Part shown: positions 37,301 to 46,815 of the stretch, one piece after another
Layout of the letters: each line of letters begins with the position of its first letter
How positions within the stretch are numbered: the first letter of the stretch is position 1
Assembly: GCA_001275005.1 (NCBI GenBank)
Contig: JWZX01003394.1
Coordinates: 1 to 49,870, forward strand
DNA: 49,870 nt
Direction: 5' to 3'
Origin: Chrysochromulina tobinii
Taxonomy: Eukaryota; Haptophyta; Prymnesiales; Chrysochromulinaceae
The notes under the pieces: generated by a model
Seen by the model: the letters and a program-made list of their open reading frames with translations, nothing else
Databases searched by the model: none
Told to the model about the DNA's origin: nothing
Position numbers and translations under genes: made by a program

Positions 37301-39991
37301 ATCGCAACGGCTGTCCGATCGGCTCTCGTCCGTGCTCCACCCGACGTGGGCCGCCAGTAGAGGTGGCGGCTCCTCGCCAGTCGAGGCTCTTCGTGGCGGC
37401 AGGTTGCCTAACATGGGCATGTTGCCAAATATGGGCACGTCGCCTAACATGGGCGGCCTCATGACGGCGTCCTCGTGGGCATCCTCCTCTCCACTCATGT
37501 CGGTGTTGGTCGACCGGACTGAGTTCTTGTGCTCAACACTGCGCGCCTCTCTACCTGCACGCTTAGGCATTGGGCTGGGTGGCGGGGGCATTGGGCTGGA
37601 CTCGATGGACGCCGACGCCGTGGCGCTCGCAAGGTTGGCTCGGTAGGCCGCCATGTAGGCAGGTGCGGTATCGGCACGAAGCAGTGGCGCCGGAATCATA
37701 TGTGGAGATGCGTTAGATCTGGCGTCGGGCGTGAGCATCCGGGAGATGGACGTACTGTCGAGCGGGGCGGCGGCGGCAGCAGGGCCGCTTTCACGGCTTA
37801 GGCGCTCGTCACGGCTCGCCCTCTGCGACCGTGAGCGAGCAAGCCCAGCCGACGCGGTCGCAGAGAAGGAAGACCAGTGAAGCTGCAGACGCAACGCACC
37901 GTGACGGACCTCCCAGAAGGCTCCGTGATGCTCGATCGCCGGGAGGTTGTCCACTGCGGCATCGAGAGCTGCGGGCGTTCCGCTGGGTGCAGAGGCGGCC
38001 TGCGCGGCGGCGGCATAGGCGGCATCGTGCGCGGCGGCGTGCGCGGCATCGTGCGCGGCGGCGGCGAGGGTGGCGGGCTGTCTGTCGAAGACTGCAGCAG
38101 ACGGTAGGGCGAGGGCCGGCGGAGAAGGTCCTTCACGCGGTCCTTCACGCGGTCCCTCATGTGGAGAAGGTCCTCGCGCGTGCAGCGAAAGCGGACTGAC
38201 GCCCATCTTTGGAGTGGACGAAGTCGACGAAGCGGCCGGCGTCACGGCCGCAGCTGATGCAGCTGATGGAGGCCTGCCGGCAGCCGCAGCATCGGCCGCC
38301 GCGCTCGAGCCCAGGACGGCGCTCAAGCCCAGGACGGCGCTCGAGCCCAGGCCGGCGCTCGAGCTCAGGCCGGCGCTCGAGCTCAGGCCGGCGCTCGAGC
38401 CCAGGCCGTAAGTGTGAGCTCTGCCGATGCATGGGGATCCGGAGGGCGTCGGCAGAGGCGTCGGGACCGCGCTCGTGACGGCGCTCGTGACGGCGCTCGT
38501 GACGGCGCTTGTCGCGGTGGAAGGCGTACTGCTTGGCAGCTCGTTCTCAGGGGTGTCTGGGGCGACGCTCGCCCCTCCTAGGCTCGCCCCTCGTGAAAGC
38601 TGCGCCGGACTGCTACTGAACATGAGCTGCGCCGGACTGCTGCACGACGAGGGTCCACCCGAGAGGTCGCGCGAGGGCGGCGGCACGCGCGGCGGCGGCG
38701 ATTGAGCGGCCCACTCGATGTCGATCGGTGTACCTGGGGAGGCGAGCTTGAGCAGCGACGTGGGGCTGCGCCACTCTTGTTCCTTAGAAGCCGTATCCGT
38801 CGAGCCCGACGTGAATATGTACGAGAGCGAGAAGAGGTACGAGCGCGAGGGCACGGCGTCGTTACATGCAGGCTCGAGCGCCTCGGGCTCCAGATGGACG
38901 CGCACCTGTGGGGAGAGGAGAGAGGGCGTCGTGGTGAGCACTTGCATGCAGCGGAGGGCTCGAAATGGACGCGCACCCGCTCCAGCTGCAGCTTCCACGT
39001 GCGCAGCTCCGAGACGCGGCAGCGGAACGCCAGGCGCCCACCCGTCGGCGTCTCATCCGCCTCTGCCCCAGCTGACGACGCATCCGAAGGCATCTCTACA
39101 GTGGTACCGCTGGACGCGTCGTCAGCGGCGCCGTTGGCGCGCGCCTTGTCGGCGAGCGTCGTCACGAGAGGGTGGTCGTTGCGCGTTGGGCCACTCCCGA
39201 GCAGAGGCACTGGCAGCCGCACGCGCCCGAGCACCTGCGGTGGCGACGCGCTTGCCAGGCTCGTGGCCTCACCATTCGAACCGTCTTCTCCATCCTCGCG
39301 ACGCGCGCCCAGCACGGCGCCTAACACGAGCACATCGAGGGTCTGCGAGGGGCGCAGCGAAAAATGGATGAGCGGGGGCCTCGGGCTGTGACCACACACG
39401 CAGACGATGCGCCCGACAGACAGCCCAGCGCACGCGCGAGCAGGCACGCACCTCGCCGTGGATGTGCAGTCGCTTGGTCACATGCTCAAAGGTGAAGCGA
39501 TCGTCCGCGAAGAGGACGTGCTCACCGGCGCTCGGGTACGGTAGTGTCCTAGTATGCATCGTCTGGCTGCTGCCCCAATGCAGCGCGACAAACAGGGCGC
39601 TCGGAGGACCCGACGGATTGTAGCCAAGCAGCGCTTTCCGTAGTGAAGCGGCCATCGGCCACTTATTCCAAGCGCCCATCTCGTGTTGAGGCAAATTGCG
39701 CAGCTTGAGCCGCGTAATGGCAACCTGCAGTCGGACTTCCTGATCTCCGTCGGCATCATCCGCCATCGAGGAAGCATCTATCGTCGTCGACTGCTGGGAA
39801 GCACCTGCTGCCTGCGGCTTTGAACGTGCCGCGTGCTTACTGGCCCGGTCCGGGCTCTGCCCGAGTGTGAGCAGCAGCGGCTGACGGCGGCGGCGGCGGA
39901 GCCAGTAGAGCACGAAAGCTAGCAAGGCCAGCACGAAGGCCAAGACAAGGCGTCGGCTCGTCGCGATTGTGTGGCTTCCTGGCTTCCGCAT
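34310..39991 (-). CDS. Large membrane-anchored C2-like/DUF1765-like protein
   Basis: About 1,833 residues over exons 39452-39991, 38977-39342 and 34310-38905, with GT-AG introns of 109 and 71 bp, both phase 0. The start is the ATG at 39991; an upstream GTG was not used. A membrane span near the N terminus (RLVLAFVLALLAFVLYWL) is followed by RRRRR, so the bulk is probably cytoplasmic. Residues about 90-230 look C2-like (LQVAITRLKLRNLP, FVALHWGSSQTMHTRTLPYP, TLDVLVLGAVLG). A long Ala/Ser/Pro-rich region with tandem repeats comes next. The C-terminal 700 residues look folded. DFGFFFEGMCLIFESEHAQV, FLYRHWDLLP and RLLLHWAPAVRKFFAHL resemble DUF1765 proteins of fungi and algae. The function is unknown; a lipid- or membrane-contact role is only a guess. 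Confidence 0.72.
38309..38515. repeat. coding tandem repeats in the large C2-like gene
   Basis: 38309-38408 holds about five and a half 18-bp units, each reading gcgctcgagcccaggacg or close to it and encoding repeats such as GLSSSA. 38468-38515 holds 12-bp units encoding TSAV. All units are multiples of three and keep the frame open. Confidence 0.85.
38906..38976 (-). other. 71-bp intron whose 5' end copies the following exon
   Basis: On the minus strand the intron starts GTGCGCGTCCATTTCGAGCCC and exon 3 starts GTGCGCGTCCATCTGGAGCCC, 19 of 21 identical. The acceptor is strong (CTCTCTCCTCTCCCCACAG) and the join is phase 0 between LER and VRVHLEP. Confidence 0.8.
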
Positions 39992-40472
39992 GGGGTGGCG
40001 CGGGGGGGAGGCAATCACTCATCAGAGAGGAAGAGCCCAGCGCAGCGCTCCTAAACTTCGAAACCGCCCCCCGATTCCACGCGAATCCCGGGTTTGTGAG
40101 ATTGTGAACTTGTGTGAATTTGTATTATATCTCTAACACGCCACGCGCCTCGGCCGCCCCTCGCTCAGAGCTCAGACGCTTTTTCCCAATTGCTTTTTCC
40201 CAACGAAGTATGAAGCAAGTAAGTAACAAGAACCGCCGCGGAGCGGCAACGGCACACGTGGCACCGAAGCATGCAAAGCGCAATATGCCGCGGCCTTCCC
40301 CACCTCCGCTCCACAGGGTACCCCACACCGCAGACTAACCGCAGACGCGCTGAACAACCCACCACAGCCGACAGCGTCAGCGACACGCGGAGCTCATTCC
40401 CAACTCACAAATGTAATTGTATCCTGAGATACAGTAATTGTACGCGTATCGCGATGTAGGTTCCTACTAACT
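39992..40472. other. intergenic, nothing recognised
   Basis: 481 bp containing the promoter of the large C2-like gene and the 3' flank of the CAP-LIM gene. GCTTTTTCCCAA is tandemly repeated near 40178-40203. No coding signal is seen. Confidence 0.5.
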
Positions 40473-41615
40473 TCAACCCAGAGCTCCATACTCCCCGATG
40501 ATCCCTCCGACCTTGGCCTTCGCGCCAGCGGTCGACGTTTTGACCGGGGCAGCCGCTCCCTTGCCTCTGGGCGGCGTCGGGCCGTGTCTCATCAGCGCGC
40601 CGCCCGACGCCGCCGGCTTGCACTCCTTGTGGTACGGCGTACCGCTCACCGTGACGCCCGCGCCCGCAATCTTTTTGCCGCACCCGGCGCACTCGGGCGC
40701 GAACGCCTGCACGTGACATTCGGCGCAGAAGGCATCAGCCTTCTCGGCCTTCCACGGGACGCCGACGAGGCTCTTTGTGCACGTGATGCATTTGAAGCAC
40801 TCCTTATGGAACTTCCCGAGCTTGTCCGTCTCCATGACGGCTCCGCCCTGGATCGGCTCGCCGCACCCGGCGCACCGGCCGAGGTTCCTCCACTGCGTCT
40901 TTATGGCTTGGCTGGCGGCGCCCGATGCGGCAGGTGCCGCAAGCTTGGGTGGCCCCGCACTCTCACGTGCGCGAACCTTGGCCTCGTCACCTTCAAACGC
41001 CGTGGCAAACTCGATGACCGCCATCGAACCGAAGATTTTGTGGGATCCGATCTTGGCAACGGCCACCTTGTACCGCTCGTCGAAGAGGCACAGCCTATGG
41101 CCTCGATCGCGCACATTGTCGTCGATGATAAGGTCCTCTACGACGGCCTCAGACGATGAACCCTCGCGTCCGAACCATAGGCACTCGCCGCACGCGCCAC
41201 TCCACACTCCGTATCGACTCTGCCGGTCACTTGACGATGATCCATCGCGTCCGTCGTGCCCGATGGTGCCAAGCTCACCCTTGTCAACGAGATGGTCCTC
41301 GGCCGCCAAGCGAAGAGCGCGGCGTGCAATCAGATCGACAGGCTCGTGCAGGTCCGGCAGCGCCCGCAACTTTGAGACATACGTGATGGCGTCGTGCACT
41401 GCTGCTGTGCCCTCCTTAGTCGCGACTGCCACCTTGCCACCACGCTCGGGTGGGTAATAGTCCTTGCCCTTGAAATGCTCAAGGCGCTCCTCAAGCCGTT
41501 TGATGAGTGCCTTGGGGTTCTTGCGCACTGCCGCGATGGCGGCCACGAGCGCGCTCTCCGCTGCAGCAGCGTGCAGGTCAACCGGCTCGGCAGTGTCTCG
41601 TTCTTTCTTCATCAT
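40473..41615 (-). CDS. CAP (SCP/PR-1-like) and LIM domain fusion protein
   Basis: 380 residues from the ATG at 41615. Just upstream, GTTTTCCACAG/GC on the minus strand looks like a splice acceptor, so a 5' UTR intron or an upstream coding exon is possible. The N-terminal 205 residues form a CAP domain: AIAAVRKNPKAL, TKEGTAAVHDAI, AAEDHLVDKGELGTIGHDG, SRYGVWSGACGE, LIIDDNVRDRGHR and GSMAVIEFATAF, with the conserved His and Glu positions. A LIM domain follows (CAGC...HKECFKCITC...CAEC), and then a second, incomplete one (CAGC...YHKEC). CAP proteins are usually secreted; this one has no visible signal peptide. LIM domains bind actin-associated or nuclear partners. An intracellular role is inferred. 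Confidence 0.8.
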   Translation of the reverse strand: MMKKERDTAEPVDLHAAAAESALVAAIAAVRKNPKALIKRLEERLEHFKGKDYYPPERGGKVAVATKEGTAAVHDAITYVSKLRALPDLHEPVDLIARRALRLAAEDHLVDKGELGTIGHDGRDGSSSSDRQSRYGVWSGACGECLWFGREGSSSEAVVEDLIIDDNVRDRGHRLCLFDERYKVAVAKIGSHKIFGSMAVIEFATAFEGDEAKVRARESAGPPKLAAPAASGAASQAIKTQWRNLGRCAGCGEPIQGGAVMETDKLGKFHKECFKCITCTKSLVGVPWKAEKADAFCAECHVQAFAPECAGCGKKIAGAGVTVSGTPYHKECKPAASGGALMRHGPTPPRGKGAAAPVKTSTAGAKAKVGGIIGEYGALG

Positions 41616-42049
41616 GCCTGTGGAAAACATGCAATGACTGCAATGAGAAAACACAACTTATTCAAACCTTTCAACACACCACACGTATAAAACAGCATTC
41701 ACAGCAGGAGCGAGATGCTGCGAAGGACCATCGTGCATCGAAATGAGGTTCATGCAGATGGCGAGCGGAGCGGAGAACAACAAAAACTCCAAAAGAGAGT
41801 GCGGCGACCCAATCAATTGAGGGCGACCCGGCGAAGAGACAAGAGAGTGAGTGAGTAAGTGAGTGCAATTGAGTGAGAGTGAGTGAGTGAGAGAGTGAGA
41901 CCATTCACAACAGACCAACAAGTACGAGCGAAATCGCGCACGCACGTCAAGAACAACCACCTCATTAAGTGTACTTCATTTGCAATCTCGGCAAGACGCA
42001 CAACCACCAATCCCGTGGAGACACACCGTGGAGGGCGCAGGCATCCACT
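41616..42049. promoter_or_regulatory. divergent promoter, CAP-LIM / RING-AP2 genes
   Basis: 434 bp between opposed start codons. It includes the probable splice acceptor of the CAP-LIM 5' intron (ending near 41618) and a GTGA-rich microsatellite (about 41844-41898). Confidence 0.5.
41844..41898. repeat. (GTGA)n interrupted microsatellite
   Basis: About 55 bp of GTGA/GAGT units with small interruptions, in the middle of the divergent promoter. Length variation could change promoter spacing. Confidence 0.85.
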
Positions 42050-44472
42050 ATGGTGTTCTTTGCCACGAGAGATTTCTGGTCGTTTCAAGAATTAACGAAG
42101 CTCTCTGAAACGTCCAGAGAGCGTTCCATGCACATGTGGTTGTCCATGGGCACGAGAGGCGCTGCACGTGCGGATTTGAAGAGGAAGAGGATGATTGAAG
42201 ACGAGCTGCGTTGCCCGATCTGCTGGGACTCACCGCCTGAGGATCCACGCCGCTCCCCATGCGGCCACTCCTTCTGCCGTTCGTGCATCATGCAGGCGCT
42301 GTCGCACAAGAAAGAGTGCCCCGTTTGCCGCTCGCACGTGCAATCGCACCGCGTGCTCCGCTGTCTCGATATGCACGACGACACATCCGACGAGGCGACA
42401 TCCACCGCTCGGCCTGTCCCTCTCCCACCGCCAACATTGGCCGCGCCCAGCCCACGCGAGCGCATCAGGCAGGCACGCATGGAGGGCAGGCTGCCGCACT
42501 CCAAGAAGCTCAACGTGGGCGATCGCGTCCAAGGCAAGTACCAGGGGCTGATAGGCGGCCGGAACTGGTTTGGCGGCGTGGTGAGGGCGGTGCACGAGGA
42601 CGGCACGTGCGATCTGCACTACGACGATGGCGACTTCGAGGTGCGTGTTGCGCCTCGGTTCGTCAAAGTGATCGCCAAGGAGGAGTGGGAGGAGCCAGAG
42701 GAGGTGGCGGAGGTGGCGGAGGTGGCGAAGGAGGTGGTCGTGGGGGAGGAGGAGGAGGTGGAGGAGGAGGAGGAGGAGGAGGAGGTGGTGGTGGTGGAGG
42801 AGGTGGAGGTGGTGGGGGAGGAGGAGGAGGAGGGAGGAGGAAGGAGGAGGAGGAGGTGGAGGAGGAGGAGGAGGTGGTGGTGGTGGAGGAGGTGGAGGAG
42901 GTGGTGGACGAGGTGGACGAGGTGGAAGAGTCTTCCGAGGATCCACGTCCACGCGCTGAGACATGTGAGCACACGTCTGCATCGTCTTCGCACGAGGCCC
43001 GGCAATGTGGTACGCCTGGCTGCTTCCTCGTGGCCTATCATTCTGGCCCTTGTGTGCCTGAGGCAGTGTGCACGCCACGGTGGCGTGCTCCTCCAACACG
43101 ACTGATCCCGACCGCCAATAAGGCGGCGGAAAGCGACGATGACTTCGACGAGGACGAGGACGACGAGCCGAAGGCAAAGAAGAAGGCTCCTGCTACCCCC
43201 AAGGAGAAGGCTCCAGCCAAGAAGGCGGCGGACAGCAACGATGACTTCGACGAGGACGAGGACGACGAGGATGAGGATTACGAGCCGAAGGCGAAGAATA
43301 AGGCGCCCCCAAAGAAAGCCGCCGCCAAGCCCGCCGCCCCGCCCCAACAGCCGCCTCCCCCGCCCCAGCTGCCAAGCTCGCAGCTGCTGAGCCTGCAGCT
43401 GTCTCCGACGGAGTCGCTGTTTCAGATGGGCTTCGATCCAGAGGACGTGGGTCGCGCCCTGGTGCAGACCCGGGGAGATGTTGTCCGGGCACTCGAGCTT
43501 CTCCAGGCAGCCGCCAAGCCCGCCGACGCGCCCAAGCCGAAACCGCCGGCCAAGAAACAAAGTACACCATCTCACTCTCTGGTGGCAGCATCTCGGCCGG
43601 CACTGAGCTTCGAGGGGTTCGAGCTGGTGCCGTCCTCGAAAAATAAGACTGGTTTCAAGGGGGTAACCCAGAAAAAGGACAGGTACGCTGTGCATACCTG
43701 GGAGAACGGCAAGGCTTGCCAACTCGCTGTCTTTGACACGCCGGAGGAGGCTGCCTTATGCTACTCACGGCACATCGGAGCGGAGCGAGCGGCGGCCGAG
43801 GCGGCGGCCGCGCGTCGGCCGGTATTCATACCGAGAACAGAATTTGCGATCGTTGCCGAATCACTTTCTGACCAGGATGGTGCCGGAATCGTTTCGCCCT
43901 GGGTGGCAGCGGCCGCAGCCGCGGAGGGCCTCACTCTGATCCGATCCGGTCGCACAACGACCGGCTTCAAGCATGTGACTCAGAATATGCCCACAGGAAC
44001 GCACGCAAAACCGTTCCAGCTGAGGGTCTCGGTGGAGGGGAAGGTGATCAACGGCGGCTACTATGCGACAGCCGACGAGGCGGCATTGGCGTACGCGCGG
44101 CGCATTGGGCCAGCGGCTTCTGCGAGGGAGGCGAAGCGGGATGAGTGGCTCACTGCCGCGCAGGTCTTGGCTATCGCTGAGGCGGAGGGACTCGTCTTGG
44201 AACGGTCGAATAATGTTACAGGCTTCAGATTCGTCTCGTACGACCCGAAGGGCTACGGGTCGCACCGGCCGTTCCGACTGCAGATCAAAGGTGTAGGGAG
44301 GAAGTATGCAACGTTGGCGACAGGCACCTTTCACACGGCCGAAGCGGCAGCCCTCGAAGCGGCACGATACTTTGCTTCGAGGAACACATCGGAGAAGATC
44401 GCCGATGAGCCTCCCGCAGTCAGTGCGGAAGAGGAAAAGGCGCGAGAGCGGGCGCTCGCTCTAGCCGTCTAG
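42050..44472 (+). CDS. RING, Tudor-like, UBA and triple AP2-like domain protein
   Basis: Two frames must be joined: 42050-42784 and 42874-44472, about 777 residues, if an 89-bp AG/GT-flanked intron inside a purine repeat is removed. Domains in order: a C3HC4 RING finger (C55, C58, C71, H73, C76, C79, C90, C93); a Tudor/Agenet-like domain (about 155-208: VGDRVQGKYQG, NWFGGVVRAVHEDG, YDDGDFEVRV); a Glu/Val tract; a small CxxxxC...HxxxC motif (CGTPGCFLVAYHSGPC); two acidic repeats ending EPKAKxKAP; a UBA domain (about 425-458: LFQMGFDPEDVGRALVQT); and three AP2-like domains starting near 505, 609 and 695 (GFKGVTQ, GFKHVTQ, GFRFVSY). A DNA- and chromatin-linked ubiquitin ligase is inferred. An assembly indel is the alternative to the intron. 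Confidence 0.75.
42690..42930 (+). repeat. GGA/GGT purine-rich coding tract with an 89-bp tandem duplication
   Basis: About 240 bp almost free of C on the plus strand. The run gaggagGTGGTGGTGGTGG occurs at 42785 and again at 42874, exactly 89 bp later. The offset is 3n+2, which equals the frame difference between the two halves of the gene. Such G-rich DNA may form G-quadruplexes. Confidence 0.9.
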
Positions 44473-45012
44473 CGCGGTAGCGCAAATATCGAGCTCACGT
44501 GTGCGCGCCGCACCGTTGCTGGGTTCGTCTCATGGCGGTTTCGACGACGAGGAGGAGGCGCGGTACGATACTTCAGGTAATTTTGTTTAGTCTATGCTCA
44601 TGAGAAGGAGTCGTAAGCCGACGTATAAGTGTCACAGAACGGATAATACCATGAGCCGATGACCGGCACCGGGATACGCGCCATATGCGCGTACGTCGAC
44701 GCGATAGTACCGCGCTGTGGAGACGGATGTCCCGGTCGGTACAGCCAAGAGCTGTACGTAGTACGATACTGCTGGTGCGGTGGAACAACGGCGCGGGAGC
44801 CGCCGAGCGGAGACGACTGCGAGTAGCGAGATCCGCGACCGCGGACGGCGGACCGAGCGCCGAGATGCATCCGAGAACGCAACCGAACAAGAAAGTCGTA
44901 TATTGTTTGTTCATGCTCATGCGAAATCGCCACGGCACCTCCAGTTTTTCGACACGTTTGGACTTGGCCCGAGCGCCGCGCCCATGCTGTTGTGGCATGT
45001 GGAGACATGAGT
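44473..45012. other. intergenic between convergent genes, nothing recognised
   Basis: 540 bp between the RING-AP2 and LHC stop codons. Open frames on both strands here have no family-like pattern. Confidence 0.5.
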
Positions 45013-45990
45013 CTAAAAGAGGCCGAGCGACGCAAATGCGCCCGGCGCGAGCACATCACCAAAGAAGGTGAAGAAGATGGGTGTCTGATCGACGACAGGA
45101 GTGCCCCACACCGCCTCCTGGAGAGCAAAGCCGGTGATGCCAAGCATTGCGAGACGCCCATTCTTGATCTCCGCCGTCTCCATCTCGCGCCGAGCCTCCT
45201 CGATGAGCTCGAACTGGTATTGCGGGTCGACCTTGGCCCGCATGTCCTCCATGACCCCGATGTTGGCGCCGTACCAGCCGTACAGGTTGAGCGGGTCGAA
45301 GCCGCAGTCACCGGGCACGTACGATTTCATCACGATGGTGCCGTCGGGCTTCATCGTCTTGCCCGTCGCGGTCAGGCCATACACCTGGTCGAGTGTTTTC
45401 ACCTCAACGACCGAGATTGCGAGTGCGACTGCAAGCATGAACGGAGCGACCTCGCCCAGGCCGCCATTGAGGACTGAGAGCGAGCGGCCCTGCGTCACCT
45501 CGAGCTCGTAGGGTAGCCCGAGCAGGTTGGATAGACCTCCGTGCCATAGCTCGGCGAGCGGCCAGCCGGCTGCCGCGAGCATCGCCAAGCGTGCGTGCTT
45601 GACCTCCGCCTCTCGCATCCACATCAACGCACGCTCGGCATTCTTCGTGTTCGCGCCTAGGGTGATCGGCTCGGTCGCAAACATTTTATTGGATACACGC
45701 TTCAGGGTCTTGTAGCCGGCCTCCGGGCTCGCCGCACTCACTGTCTCACGGAGCACGATCGCCGGGATGGTGATCGAGTTGTACTTGGTGACCAAGTTGA
45801 GCGGGTCGAGGCCTACGTCGCCAGCCAGCGTGCCGTCGAGATATTCGGGACGGGCAAACCCAGGGATCGGCGACTTGAGCTCGCGCGAGTGAATGGCCAT
45901 CACCGGCGCACCGGCGCGCGGCATCGACACAGGATACGAAACAAGCATCTCACCAGGTCGGGATCGGATATTTTCATCGAATCTTCGCAT
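45013..45990 (-). CDS. Light-harvesting chlorophyll-binding (LHC superfamily) protein
   Basis: 325 residues, longer than most chlorophyll a/c proteins (about 200-220). Helix 1 (EAEVKHARLAMLAAAGWPLA, about 128-147) and helix 3 (ETAEIKNGRLAMLGITGFAL, about 271-290) are the pseudo-symmetric LHC helices, with the ExxNHxR/ExxNGR chlorophyll-ligand pattern. Helix 2 is about 182-202. GDVGLDPLNL (57-66) and GDCGFDPLNL (227-236) precede helices 1 and 3, so the FDPL motif is duplicated. The protein sits in the thylakoid membrane and binds chlorophyll and carotenoid. YPVSMPRAGAPVMA looks like transit-peptide sequence, but no ER signal peptide precedes it, so an upstream exon is probably missing. Its subfamily cannot be fixed by eye. 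It diverges from the cupin gene. Confidence 0.87.
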   Translation of the reverse strand: MRRFDENIRSRPGEMLVSYPVSMPRAGAPVMAIHSRELKSPIPGFARPEYLDGTLAGDVGLDPLNLVTKYNSITIPAIVLRETVSAASPEAGYKTLKRVSNKMFATEPITLGANTKNAERALMWMREAEVKHARLAMLAAAGWPLAELWHGGLSNLLGLPYELEVTQGRSLSVLNGGLGEVAPFMLAVALAISVVEVKTLDQVYGLTATGKTMKPDGTIVMKSYVPGDCGFDPLNLYGWYGANIGVMEDMRAKVDPQYQFELIEEARREMETAEIKNGRLAMLGITGFALQEAVWGTPVVDQTPIFFTFFGDVLAPGAFASLGLF

Positions 45991-46098
45991 TCACGGCTCA
46001 GTTAGGTACATGCGGAAGTGAGTCGGAACACACCAATGCACGTCTCACGTAGCTTACAATACCATCCTTGAACTTGAACTTGAACTTGACTCTCTAAC
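45991..46098. promoter_or_regulatory. short divergent promoter, LHC / cupin genes
   Basis: Only 108 bp separate the two annotated start codons. It contains a TTGAAC hexamer repeated three and a half times (about 46068-46089). If the LHC gene has an upstream exon, the true spacing is even tighter or the genes overlap. Confidence 0.5.
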
Positions 46099-46815
46099 AT
46101 GAGCATGAGTCAGTTTCACGCATGTGTCCGCATGATCACCTGCATGAGTGTTTCTTTGCCAGTGTCGATCTTGTATTTCTTGTTGGCGCTACCGACGCTG
46201 ATCGGCGCCGCCGCGCTGAAACTGCCCGCCGCGAATGTGCTGGTGTCCAACAAGGTCTGTCTGCTTCGTGTCATTGACACAGCGACAGGTGCGTATGAAG
46301 TTCGAGGACGTGGTGGTGGAGACGCGGTGGTCGATGCCAAGGCGGCCAGCGCCTCATACTTGCTCAGCGTCAGCGGCGCGTGTCTCGCAGCTGCGCGAGT
46401 AGACGGCAATCACCTCGTTACGCCGACACAGGACGCTGCACCAACGTACTCTGAGCAGCAACTGCTGCTGCACTTACGAGTGCGCGGGCAGCCGTGCGCT
46501 GTGCCTGACGAGCATGAGCAGGTTGGGACGAAGCTGCTGCTCAGCGATGAATATGTCAGCGTGTATGAGTTCAGGCTCGCACCTGGCGAGCGTGCTGCCT
46601 ATCACCGCCACCGGCTGCCGTACTGCTTCGTAAATCTCTCGAGCTCAACCACGCAGGCCCTTGCGAGTGACGCATCATTTGTCGGTGAACCAGCATTCCA
46701 AAAATCTGGTCATTCGGTCTGGGTTGCACCGGACGCGTTAGGAGAGCATGGAGTGCTCAACGTCGGTGAGAGTGAGTTTTTACAGTTCATAGTCGAGTGC
46801 AAGGTTCAAGTATAG
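46099..46815 (+). CDS. Secreted cupin-like protein
   Basis: 238 residues. After a few residues comes a signal peptide (MSVSLPVSILYFLLALPTLIGAAA). The C-terminal half, from about 150 (YVSVYEFRLAPGERAAYHRHRL), is a cupin-type beta-barrel with a short HRH metal-binding-like motif, followed by LPYCFVNLS and GHSVWVAPDALGEHGVLNVG, where a second His lies in the expected place. No catalytic assignment is possible; cupins range from enzymes to storage or binding proteins. The signal suggests the secretory route or the plastid. Divergent sharing of the promoter with an LHC gene makes a light-related role possible but unproven. Confidence 0.65.
   Translation: MSMSQFHACVRMITCMSVSLPVSILYFLLALPTLIGAAALKLPAANVLVSNKVCLLRVIDTATGAYEVRGRGGGDAVVDAKAASASYLLSVSGACLAAARVDGNHLVTPTQDAAPTYSEQQLLLHLRVRGQPCAVPDEHEQVGTKLLLSDEYVSVYEFRLAPGERAAYHRHRLPYCFVNLSSSTTQALASDASFVGEPAFQKSGHSVWVAPDALGEHGVLNVGESEFLQFIVECKVQV

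Noticed and set aside
42259-42784. Poly-Gly frame through the GGA/GGT tract as a separate gene start
   Set aside because: It is the wrong frame of the RING/Tudor exon; the conserved RING and Tudor residues lie in the other frame.
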